Positions 45,989-57,700 of a stretch of DNA of 64,000 bases are shown here, piece after piece. Source of the stretch: Apostichopus japonicus. Lineage: Eukaryota > Echinodermata > Holothuroidea > Aspidochirotida > Stichopodidae. The stretch's first letter is position 1; the number at the start of each line of letters is the position of its first letter. Where the stretch lies: positions 2,294,001 through 2,358,000 of the forward strand of contig NC_092568.1 of the NCBI RefSeq assembly GCF_037975245.1, written 5' to 3'. The notes under the pieces are model-generated. The model worked only from the letters and a program-made list of their open reading frames with translations, made no database searches and was not told the origin of the DNA. The position numbers and the translations under genes were made by a program.

Positions 45989-48699
45989 CAGGCGCGTATC
46001 CAGGATTTTCTAACCCGGGGGGCGCGAATTACTATCTAAGCGGAGCGCCACCATCAGTTGGCGCGGAGCGTACAAGAAAATTTCTGGTTTTGATAACCCC
46101 CAGATCACCGGAAATGGCACTTCTCGGGCTTGAAAATGACCAACCAGATGTACACTTTTGCCTGAGAACCAAGTATTTCCCAAAAGTTTTTTTCCATCCA
46201 TAACCTTTTTGAAGATTGTGATCAGTCACACATCATGTTCGACCTCATTGCATGTCCTATGGATCATTGCCTTTGTAGGTGATTCTACGTCACGGCCCAC
46301 AATATCCGAAAGCCCCACTTTTCAAGGTTTTAAGGCTTAAGCCCATTATTTTTTTGAGAATTTGAAAATTCACACTTTTCGTGAATAAAAATCACCTCAA
46401 AACATACCCATAATGTTGCACAAAATTCAATCTATGGACAACTAATATAGAAAAACCTCCTTGAACCCCTAATAGACAGGTCAAAATTGCACGAGTAGAG
46501 GAAAGTATGATGAAGAATGTTGGTGAGGAAATTTTCGAAAATTCAGACACAGTTAATTTATTGGTGTATAGAAATATTAAAACCTGTTATAATGGCTATT
46601 ACAAAACTTGGTTGAAGGCAAGGGCGGCGGAAGCACTTTGAATCTGGGGGGGCACCAACGTGGAAGGGCACGTTGCAGAAATTCGATTGGACTGATGCAG
46701 CCTGATATTAAGTACCCTTTATAACTCTTATTGTATTATCTTATTTGCGTATACACATCACTGCATCAACCCCCCCCCCCCCTCAAGGAAACAATGCATA
46801 CTAGCACTGCAGTATCTAATGTGCAAATTGGGAAACAAGGAAAAAGACAAAATGATGTGAAATCATTATAAAGTCCCAGTCCCTGCACACGCGATCGATA
46901 CATGCATGAAAGCAAATGAAATATGTCAATAAACTGAAAGAAAAGTAATTTTCTATGTGTTTTTCAATGGTTGAACTGATATTATTATGATCATTATTAT
47001 TGTAACGACTTTCCCAATAATTCTAACCAATTTGGAAGGGTTATAACACGGCAAATGATTGTATGCTATTGGCATGCGATGTAGTAACCAACGCATGCCT
47101 ACATGATATGCACATTAACATGTTGAACGCGCGCGAAGCGCGCGAAAAACTTTGGTAATATTTTTCGGGCAAGTCGTTACAGCCCCCCAGATCAAATTGG
47201 GCTCCTACGCCTGTGGTAGTAAACATATAAAACTTCCCGAAATATTTCATTCGACGTGGGTTTCGCCTTGTAAACTCTTTTTTTATTTAGAAATTTTTAT
47301 GTAGAAAAAGGGCACATTTTTAATCTGAGGAAAAGTGGGGGGCACGTGCCCCCTGTGCCCCCCCCGGTTCCGCCGCCCTTGGTTGAAGGAAATGAAAAAT
47401 AGCAGATATTTCCGATATCAGGTATATCGAAACCGAACACTACATACATAGGCGTAGGTCCCGTAGAAACCGGGGGCTGCAGCCCCCCCCCCCCCCCCAC
47501 CAATTTTTTTCCCATTTTTTCGGGCATCTACTGAAAGAAAAATAAATAGCAATGAATAGCTTAAAAATGATCTCCTTGGTAATTAAAATAAAGTTCTAAG
47601 CTTGGCCGACATTACTACTGTAAAAGAGAGTTTTGACATAAATGGATCTGTATGCTTTTTCTCCATCTACATAAGACATTTGGTTGTTTACATTAGCATC
47701 CGGCGGTATACTGTGCAACTTTCAGGGACCGTAAGGTACACGATGCCATGCGATGTAATAACCGATGCTTGCTTATATGATATTGACATGCGAAAAATTT
47801 TTGCTTTTTCTTCGGGCAAGTCGTTACAGCCCCAAATCCAATTGGGCTCCTACGCCTTTGACTACACACATAGACAGTTTTTGAGGCTGTTCATCGTGGA
47901 ACATGCATTTCAATGCTCACTGATATGATGTTATATCTGCACTTTGCTTTACAAATTCGAACAGGCGTGTAGCGAGTAATTGCCAAGGGAGGGGCGAAGC
48001 CTGTAGGCAAACTATCTAAGCGAAGCGCCACCATGAGTTGGCGCTAAGCGTACAAGAAAAATTTTGGCCGAAAATACCTCCCAGATCGCTGGAAATGACA
48101 CTTCCCAGGCCTTGTAAGTTGCATCTAAGCATTGTCTATTTTGAAATTACTAGCGATGTCATAAGGAAAATTTGCTCAAGGGGGGGGGGGGTGGCGGTCG
48201 CCCCCTTCCCGAATGCGTCATGTTCCCCGACGACTCGGTCGAGTTCAAGACCAGCCACAGTTGGTTCCATATAGCACAATTGTACAATTGTTTAAGGCGT
48301 CCATACACACACGCGTTATGATAGACCATATATAGTATTTATATAGATACATTAGTGAGAGAGGGGAAAAACGTCAAAACTGGAGTTGTCGGTGTAAGGG
48401 GTAGGGTGAGGCGCACACCACCTCCGAAATCCTTGATCTGTCACTGGCTACCCTGTGTATATAATAGGGATCAGAGCTTTAACTATGACTGTTCCTCTTT
48501 CTCTTCCCGAGGTCTTGGCTATCTTCTACTCCCTCCTTTTCTCCCTTTTCTCTCTTTTTTCTTTTTCTTTCCCTTCCTTTCTCTCCTCCTTTTCTTTTTT
48601 TCCCCCTCCTTTTCCCTTTTTTCTTCTCTTTTTTTTTCTCTCCTCTTTTCCTTACCCGGGGGCGCGCGCCCCAACGCCCCCCCCCTGGATACGCGCCTG
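45989..48699. mobile_element. 5-bp-TSD DNA element, copy 2 (2,711 bp), inverted relative to copy 1
   Basis: CAGGCGCGTATCCAGG opens and CCTGGATACGCGCCTG closes, a perfect 16-bp inverted pair. TTCAA lies directly outside both (45,984-45,988 and 48,700-48,704). It carries the reverse complement of nearly all of 14,788-16,742. The extra length is mostly the nested element at 46,619-47,381. The subterminal module is at 46,031-46,082, 42 bp from the left end. A second module copy at 48,010-48,062 follows an internal terminus-like CAGGCGTGTAGCGAG at 47,961, so the family is itself a composite. Confidence 0.9.
46619..47381. mobile_element. hAT-like MITE (763 bp) with perfect 8-bp TSD GTTGAAGG, nested in copy 2
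   Basis: CAAGGGCGGCGGAAGC opens and GTTCCGCCGCCCTTG closes. GTTGAAGG flanks both sides (46,611-46,618 and 47,382-47,389). Copy 1 of the host element has the uninterrupted site (CCTTCAAC at about 16,127-16,134), an exact empty-site comparison. It is the same family as 5,588-6,236. Confidence 0.95.
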
Positions 48700-48993
48700 T
48701 TCAAGTATTGACAAGCGCAGTCAAGCACAACAATGGCACATCATTGGTGTAATCACGTGATATTTTGTTTGGTTCTGCATCACTATAGTATGAATTCTTG
48801 CAGTATCGAATGATTCATCTGTCGAATCACATTAAGGTTGTGTACTTGAAGCAAGGCAACCACTAGTTGCTTTCAAGAATGAGCTGTTTCCATTTTTTCT
48901 AATTTCGTTTCGTTACGATAATCTAACGTTATTCTCTACGCCGGTACGTGTGTATGCTACATTCTTATCGGTAATTATATCCCCTAATGTCAA

Positions 48994-49038
48994 CCAATCA
49001 AAGAAACCCAACCATCCTAGTCACAATGCGGTATATAT
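48994..49038 (+). promoter_or_regulatory. Candidate core promoter of sphingomyelinase-like gene 2
   Basis: CCAAT at 48,994-48,998 and TATATAT at 49,032-49,038. This spacing would place transcription start near 49,065, about 200 bp before the ATG at 49,269. The segment is partly duplicated at 45.6 kb. Confidence 0.4.
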
Positions 49039-49268
49039 GAACAATGGATTAGTGTATGCAATGCCCCTTAATTAAATTATCTTTATAATTACACTAGAAC
49101 TTTAGACTGTTGATTGGGATTGATTGTTAGGTTCTGATGGATTTCTGATTGCATACTACTACCGTATGTTTGGGCCTAGCCTTGGATCATAAGAGGAATA
49201 GGTTATATGCAAATCACGGTATACTGTATACCGTCTGTCACGAGACTGAATGCAAACATACAAGGAAG

Positions 49269-52200
49269 ATGGCTGAACTTTTGAAGTGGTTCGCCATTTT
49301 CTTCATTTGTGGGATTTCGCATACATATGCAGGTTTGATATATAATTAAATTCAATTTAAAAATTATGTTAAATTTTTCTTTCTTGTACTCTTTCTTCAG
49401 TTCGCATGGTACCCATACTACGGTAAAAAAAATCGAACTGACATCGTCTCTGCTTCAGCGGATTTGGTCGTGTAGTGTAATGCGGTAAAGTGTTTGTCAA
49501 ATTCGCAAATATGATTTTACAGTAAACTTATTTTCTGGGAAAGAGATAGGGTTGTTATTCATTTGTTGCAATTAGACCTACATTGAGTTGGCCTATATAT
49601 GTATTCTCAAAACGATGTTCTTATATAGGTTATCAGAATACTGTGATGTACAGTTGGGTGACATTACATTAACGTTCCAATAGCCTATGTGTTAATTCTC
49701 ACGAAACACTGTGTACTCCCATTCGGCATTGATTCGAGAGTCACATGTTTTCATACTATACTGTACAACAATCGAATAATTTCAAGCAAACTAAACACTT
49801 ACAATTCAAAGATACATTGGCGTTGCTGCTATAATTGCAACCAAAGCACTGGTGTGCCAGTCTGCGCAAAATATGATACCTTTCCTTGTTTCCTTCTCTA
49901 ATAATCGAGAAAGTGAATTAAGTCAAATATCTTCCTACGATAAAAATACTTTTAAAGGTATTAATCTCAAAAAGAATAAAACGTGGAGTATCAATAAACG
50001 CTTCCCTAGATACTCAAACCATTTCTCTCTTCTTCCTTTACCCATTTTATGAAACGAAAATATTTAATCCTGGTAATCTGGTACTAATGTCATGAGAGAC
50101 ATTTGGTCCCCGGAGCGATCATCATTTGTGCATACTGACAACGTATTACACATCTATGAATTGTAGTTTCACTTTTGTCGGGTTGTCATGAATTATGCAT
50201 TTGTAAGAGCCGTGTTTTTTTTTAAGTGTTACACCCACTTTATACCACAACATCGCTTATTACAAGAAGATGTACCTCACCCAGTAGTCCATGTTGTCTT
50301 CGAGGGGTGGGGCCAGGGGAAAGAATGATCTGCAAATAATTTTGATCTGTAATTTCCGTTGGCAAATGTAGAATTTTTCAGTATCAAATGAATGTGAATG
50401 TACCGCACTATTACTGTCTCGACGCATTAGTAGGCCTTACTCCAGTGCCACCCCTCTAACATAACTGGGTGGTTCACCTCACCCCCTCCCCCCCCCCGCT
50501 TCCAACCCGGTACCGCTGTAAGCTCGTCCTCTATATTCCTACTGAAATACCTCGTGAACTGCATGAATCCATACTGTAAACAGAGACATCTGTGCGCTTT
50601 TGTACGAAGTATACATTGACGACTTACGTACAGCTATCAAACGTCACACCACCATTAATATCGTTTGACCAAACAGCCAAGGGAGCAGTAAAAGTTGCAT
50701 GCCTTCTGCCTTTATTAGGTTTTACCAATGTGGTGCCTTCTGCGTAACGTAAATACGTGCGTAAAATGTCAAATGTAAATAGTGTTTTTCCTTTCATTAA
50801 TCCCGTAGAAAACTGCACGTATGACGGAGAAGCCCCTTTCGTTTGGATTGGTAAGTTTAGAGGCTATTATTGGACAAATGGACAAACATGGAAATGATTA
50901 CACACATGCGTATATATTGCCCGTTTGTGGACTGTATCTTTCACATTATTCACTTCTGTGGCAATTTTGTGACTGATTCTTTGGGTGGAAATGAGTAACT
51001 ATATGATGCTGCATCAAAAGTTAGGCTGAAGTTTCCTAAACAGTGATCGGATTTATTCAGGGGTTACAAAGCAGTTTACAGTGTATATTTTCAAGATTAA
51101 AATATATATGGCCGATATCGGCACATGTTGTTGCCTTTTGCGAGGAACAACAGGAGGGGAGTGTAAGATCCTGTTGTAGTGGTATACCTTAATTCTTACC
51201 GATTTTCACAGTCCATCCGTCCCTTCCGAATACGAACGGAAGTTAGAAACCTACGATATTCGTTTTTTGTTCTTCTACAGACGACGCTCCAGATTGCTTT
51301 GCTGATGAAAGCTACTGTCAACAGTTTGGACTCGAGTATGTATGTCAAGAGCCTTCCCAAAATGCATCATGTGCCAATGGGACTCGTGTACTCTGTTCGT
51401 TTCCTACACCTTCGACCGCCCTACAAGACACACCTTCAACGATGTTGAAAGTAATAGCATATAATGTGTGGGAGTTGCGCTATCTCTACTGGCAGTCTGG
51501 TCAACGGGAGAGAACCTGCCGAGTAGTTCCCGAGATCCTCCGATTGCATCCCGATGTAGACGTCATCGTGTTCAATGAGGCTTTCATGGGCGGTTGTTTT
51601 GCATCAGGACTGGATGATCCTTCGCTAACGCTTCGTGATATCCTCGAGTTTTATGGTTTCACAGAATACACGATGACTGTTGGAAACGTACCGACGACAG
51701 CCAAACCGGAAAATGGAGGTGTTTTTATTGCATCGAAATGGCCGATAACACGTTCAAGACGTCTCGTGTACGAGTACTCAGAGCGTACCACAGCAGATAG
51801 TTTGTCACAAAAAGGGGCGGTGTACGCACGCGTGGAGAAAAGCGTTGGAGGTCAAGCAAAAACGTATCACATATTCGGCACGCACCTTCAAGCTTTTGAA
51901 AGGCGTAATAGTAGTTTAGTAAGAGTCCTTCAAGCACAAGAGATGTACAATTTTAAAGAATCCCAAAATATTCCCAGTGGCGAAGGGGTCATCTACGCTG
52001 GGGATTTAAATGCCGATCAAATCAACAGACCAGAACATGCAGAGGAAGTCATCGAAGAGCTGAATGCAATTGTTCCTCCAATCGTCGGAGAATATCAATC
52101 ATCTTATAACAGAGGAATAAATGACATCTTCTTAGATATACCCTCAGACGGTAGTTGGCTTGACTACGCCCTCTACAGCACGGAACACCTTATACCGGCC

Positions 52201-54587
52201 AGGTCTTCTTTACAAGTGGTTAGACCAAGAAGTCAACGACCATTCCGTGTCTGCCTTAATGCCATTCCGCCGGGTCATTCGTATCCCGAATCTTCGAGAT
52301 GCCTAAGAAGTAAAGAAATAACCGACTTGGCGGATCACTTTGCAGTGATGGGAACGTTTGATTTCGGAGACGGAATGTGGACCACAACCCAGGCCCGTGA
52401 GTTGAATTATATTATTTTGTAAAATACTATGATAATCACTTATGGTATAATATTTAGTGAAATGAGATGATACATAAGTCCTTAGCTGGAATCCCTAAAT
52501 TTTGTCTCACATGACAAATGTATCCAACTTTAACACGGTAGTTTGATTTTCATGAAACGGTCTCTTGAATTTGTATAGCCTAAACTATGTCGGTATAGCA
52601 TATTCATAATCACATACACGCATTCTTGAATTCGTCGTTTTAGCATAAACGAGAAATTAGTTTCTTCCGCAGATCCTGAATATAAATTACCGATGTAAAG
52701 CGTTGGTGACTTTCAAGTAATAATTCATTCAAAAGCAAATGTAACGAGATTTGTTATGTATTAAGTATATAAGTTTGCCTAGCATTATGTAAAATGTACC
52801 CTATTTTATGAAACACATTCTAGCAATTAGGAAAACAGTGTGCAAAGTTTGGCAGAAGACATGTCACTGTAATCTTCTTAAAGTTTTCGCAATTAAAACT
52901 TTTCTCTTTGTATTATGTTTCTACAGCCGCCTGCTATGTACCTTCTGGTGTACCATCTGTGTGGCTTGGTAAATCCATTTTCCTTGATTTTTATTTTAGG
53001 ATCATCTTATTTGTGCCAACACTATAATATTTATTTACAAACTATGTGGCGAATACATTGTCTTGTGATTTTCGAAATCAAAAATGAGTTGGAAGGATGC
53101 TGTACATGCGTTTTAAATTGCATTATGTAGAAGAAAAAAGTATCTTACTATGCGAACATTTTACCTACCCCTTGTCTAAAGAGGTACTTACCATCCACCT
53201 TTTGTTTTTCTTCTCGAAACATCCAATAATTTTCATTTCAGCGAAATGACAAATTTAAGTTCAACTTGCATGTGATTCGTAACAGCACATTGATGAAATA
53301 ATATTATCAACCATAGTGCTTCATTTTCCTTCTTTCCAAAGATGATGCACCCGATTGCATCGCAGATGCAGACCATTGTGCCAGATTTGGATTAGATTTC
53401 GTTTGCAGTGAGACTTTCGTCGATCCTGATCCTCCATTTAATAACTCGTGTGTAAATGGAACCAAAGCCTTGTGTTCTTTTCCACCGATACCCAAATCTC
53501 TCCAACTCACTCCGGCGACCCATTTCAAAGTCCTTGCCTATAATATCTGGGAATTGAGGTATTTATACTATGAGACAGGGCAAAGGGAAAGAACTTGTCG
53601 AATTATTCCAGAAGTATTCAGACTCCATCCTGATCTTGATGCGATTATTTTTAACGAAGTATGGATGGGTGGATGCATCGCTGGATGGAACTTTACCATC
53701 AATGGAGATCTGATGATGTACCGGGAGATACTGACGAATTATGGATTCAAGTACTTTACAGCTACCCTTGGAAATCCGCCATCTCTGAGAACCTTCGAGA
53801 ATGGAGGGGTTTTCATTGCCTCCAAATGGCCAATTTTAGAAGAAAAGCAAACCATTTACAACTCCACGGTCACGTTGTCCGCTGACACTTTGTCACAGAA
53901 AGGTGCAATGTACGCAAAGATTCAAAAGACGGTTGATAACATACGTCGTGTTTATCACGTGTTCGGGACACACCTGCAAGCTACTGGTCGATTAAACGCA
54001 GATAATGTTAGACGTGATCAGGCTCGGCAAATGCACGAGTTGATGTTAAGCCTAAACTTACCGAGTACGGAACCCGTCATCTATGGTGGTGATCTCAACG
54101 CTCGTTTAGGTTCACGACTAGCGGACGACATATTTGAAATCTTGGATGCATCCCAACCACAAAAAGTTGGAGAACTAGATTACACGAGCGATAAAACCAT
54201 TAATGATTTGTTCGCTGGAGATGGGCGAACGGGTCAGAGTTGGATCGATTACACCTTGTATAGTAACGCATATTTACTACCAACAAATGCAACGACACAG
54301 GTCGTGAGACCTCGAGCTCAGGAGCCATTCGAAGCATGCATTGATGACGTCAAAGTGTCGCCCGGCCCTGTCTATCCAGAGAGGAGGTACTGTCGCAAAC
54401 CAAAGAATGTAACGGACTTGGCGGATCATTTTGCTGTTCTCGGGACATTTGATTACATTTACGGTAAAGTTTTATTTTTAGATATATAAGTTAGCAGGAT
54501 TCGAAGCCACTTGCGCGTTACATACAGGACATAAACGCTCGTTTTGGTGTATCGTCAGTTATAATAATTTTAATAATAATAATAATT

Positions 54588-54620
<33 letters not shown>

Positions 54621-54650
54621 TTAATATTAATAATGATAATGATAATGATG

Positions 54651-54690
<40 letters not shown>

Positions 54691-54692
54691 TG

Positions 54693-54778
<86 letters not shown>

Positions 54779-57700
54779 TATAATAATAATAATAACAATA
54801 ATGACGACGACGACGATGATGATGATAATCAGGCAGTTATTTTTAGTTTTCAGCATGAAATACCAATTTCCTTGTAAGTTTGATCTACCAATAGCTGTTA
54901 TTACTTTTGAATGTTTGAAATATCAGTTAACTATTTATTATTATTTAACAAGTGTGTCTTCATACTGTTTAAACAATTTTTTATTGCCATTGTTTCTTTC
55001 AGACAATTGTCCGGCAGAAAAGCCTGTTCTTTCTGTGTGGGTAGGTGAGTAACAGTATCGTTCGAAGAAACGTCCTAACCATGTAATCAATGTGATACGC
55101 TAGGTTGCTTATTACATGCAAGTGAAACTCCATACGGATATTAATGCGGCATGTTTCACATCCGAAAGAACTTGTAATATTACCATAGTACTACGATATA
55201 AAACTGCTGTCAATTTTTAAAGCTGATGAATGAAGCGTGTCTCTAGCAAAAGTAATTGAATGTGTCTTCTTGTTTTCAGACGACGCCGTCGGATGCATCG
55301 CAGATTCGTCTTACTGTGACATCTTCGGATTGGATTACATTTGTACTGCCGATATTGTTGATCCATCTCCTGTCAACCTCTGTAAGATTGGAAGAAAGGC
55401 CCTATGTGCCTTTCCACCGAGAACCACACCATTGTTTGATACTCCAGCGAATGAACTAAAGGTAGCTTCATATAATATATGGGATTTGAGATATCTCTAC
55501 TACGAATGCGGACAGCGGCAACGAACATGTCGTATGCTTCCTGAAGTATTTAAACAACAACCAGACCTTGACGTCATCATCTTCAACGAAGCTATGATGG
55601 GCGGATGTTTTGGTGGTTTTAACGTTTCGGATACCCGCTCCATTATGTCTTTTCGAGAAATCTTGAGGGAACAATACGGGTTTCGATATTCGACCAGAAC
55701 TATTGGGACACCGTACACCTTGCGGAAACCTGAAAATGGTGGTATTTTCATCAGTTCCAAGTGGCCAATCATTGAGGCAGATGCAAAGGCGTACGAAAAT
55801 TCAATTAGAACTTCTGCCGACAGCTTTTCTAATAAAGGAGTAGTTTACGCCAAAATAAGAAAATCAGATGGAAACATGTCACATATTTATCATATTTTCG
55901 GGACCCATCTGCAAGCTGGAGGGGGTCAAGAAGGGGATGTCGTACGTCAACAGCAGGCTGGAGAGATACACGAGTTCATGAAGCAAAAAAATATTCCTCT
56001 GAACGAAGCCGTCATGTATGTTGGGGACCTTAACTCTGGATGGTTTGAAGAAGATGGACCGATCATTCTTGGAATATTAGAAGCTACCCAACCGGAAGTC
56101 ATCAATATGAACTATACAACTGATCAAAGTATAAATGACTTAATCGATAAACCACATAAAACACCACGATGGATCGATTATGCAGTTTACAGCAGTGTTC
56201 ACCGCCAACCGATTAACGCCACCACAGAAGGATTTCGTCCCAGATCAGATGAATACTTTGAGCTCTGTATAAATGATGTCGCCATTGCAAACGGTCCAAT
56301 CTACCCTTGGTCTCAAAGATGTAAAAATTCCCGCAGTGCTACAGATTTATCGAATCACTACGCCGTTATGAGTAAGTTTGTCTTTGGACCGAAGAACGAG
56401 TTTCCAGGTAAGTGAAGAAATAACTATTCTTTATTGATGTGATTTCATTATATATTTCTAAACATTTAGACCCGTTAGCATTTTGTTTACATGCAGACTG
56501 TCTATTTCATCAATCGTTGTGAAAATGCATGCACTTGGCCACCTGGTAATGGTAGCATATGAATTAAAGGAATGTTCAAGAATATTTGACGTTATTGAGA
56601 AACGAATTGGATATTAAGGATTAATATATTATGAAGTAATTTTGAAGTTCACTCCAACAAGTAATATATCAACAATGCTTATTTGAGAAGGTGTGATATC
56701 TTTACAGCAAATGATGTTCATTGAACCAGGGGATGGCTGCTCATATACTTGATGTTTAATATATATTTGTTTATTGCAAGATATAACTGATGTTCTTTTT
56801 GACTAGCTGTGAGCGTGCTTTGTTCAGGAAGTGATTTAGACTAACGAAGTGGTAATATCGATGTTGATTCCCACGCACCCCTCATCACACCCATGATGTC
56901 CGTGCCCGTCCCATTTGTTTTTGCTGAAATTACCAGACTTTTACATAACTATTACTGATATGGGCCGAAACTACCGACCAAGTACGAATGTGTAAGAAAC
57001 AATGACATATGGGCTAGCTAACTACCGTGATTCAAACCACACAACCAATTAAAAGAAATATGCTCAAGACTATTGCAAAATGTGCATGGCCAACCCTCCC
57101 CCCCCCCCCCCCAGGTCCCAAATAGTTCTGTCTCATTTGCCTTTTCGTACGTATAGCGTGCGTTGTTGTAAAACTTAACTATATTTCTCTTAATTATCTA
57201 TCAGAAACCTGTAAATATGAAGGAGAAGCCCCTTATGTTTGGATTGGTAAGTGTTTTTTTTTAGAGAAGAATGTGAATTAATACGAAGCATCTAGTTTAA
57301 ACACAACTACAAAATATACACCCGCAAACACCCACGCTTGCATATATGTCGATTGTTTGTCACTATCTGTTTAATAAATTATTCTGTTTTGTTGCAAATA
57401 AGTAACTGATTGGGGGAAGCCCCTTATGTTTGGACTAGTAAGTGTTTCTTTTTCATAGAGGCATTTTGATTAATACGAAGCATATAGATTTATCACAACT
57501 ACAAAAACATACCCACAAACATACACGCGTGCATATATTTCGATTGTTTGTCACTGTCTTTTAAATGCATTTTTCTGTTTTGTTGCAAATAAGTAACTGT
57601 TTGGGACTGAATATTTGAAATAATGCTACAGCAAGATCAAGGTTGCAGTTCTTTATTATACAGAAAATTTATCAGTTTACGAATTATACTAGTTGTACTA

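Noticed and set aside
54518-55052. Long poly-isoleucine and related open frames on both strands
   Set aside because: They are translations of the (TAA)n microsatellite in an intron.
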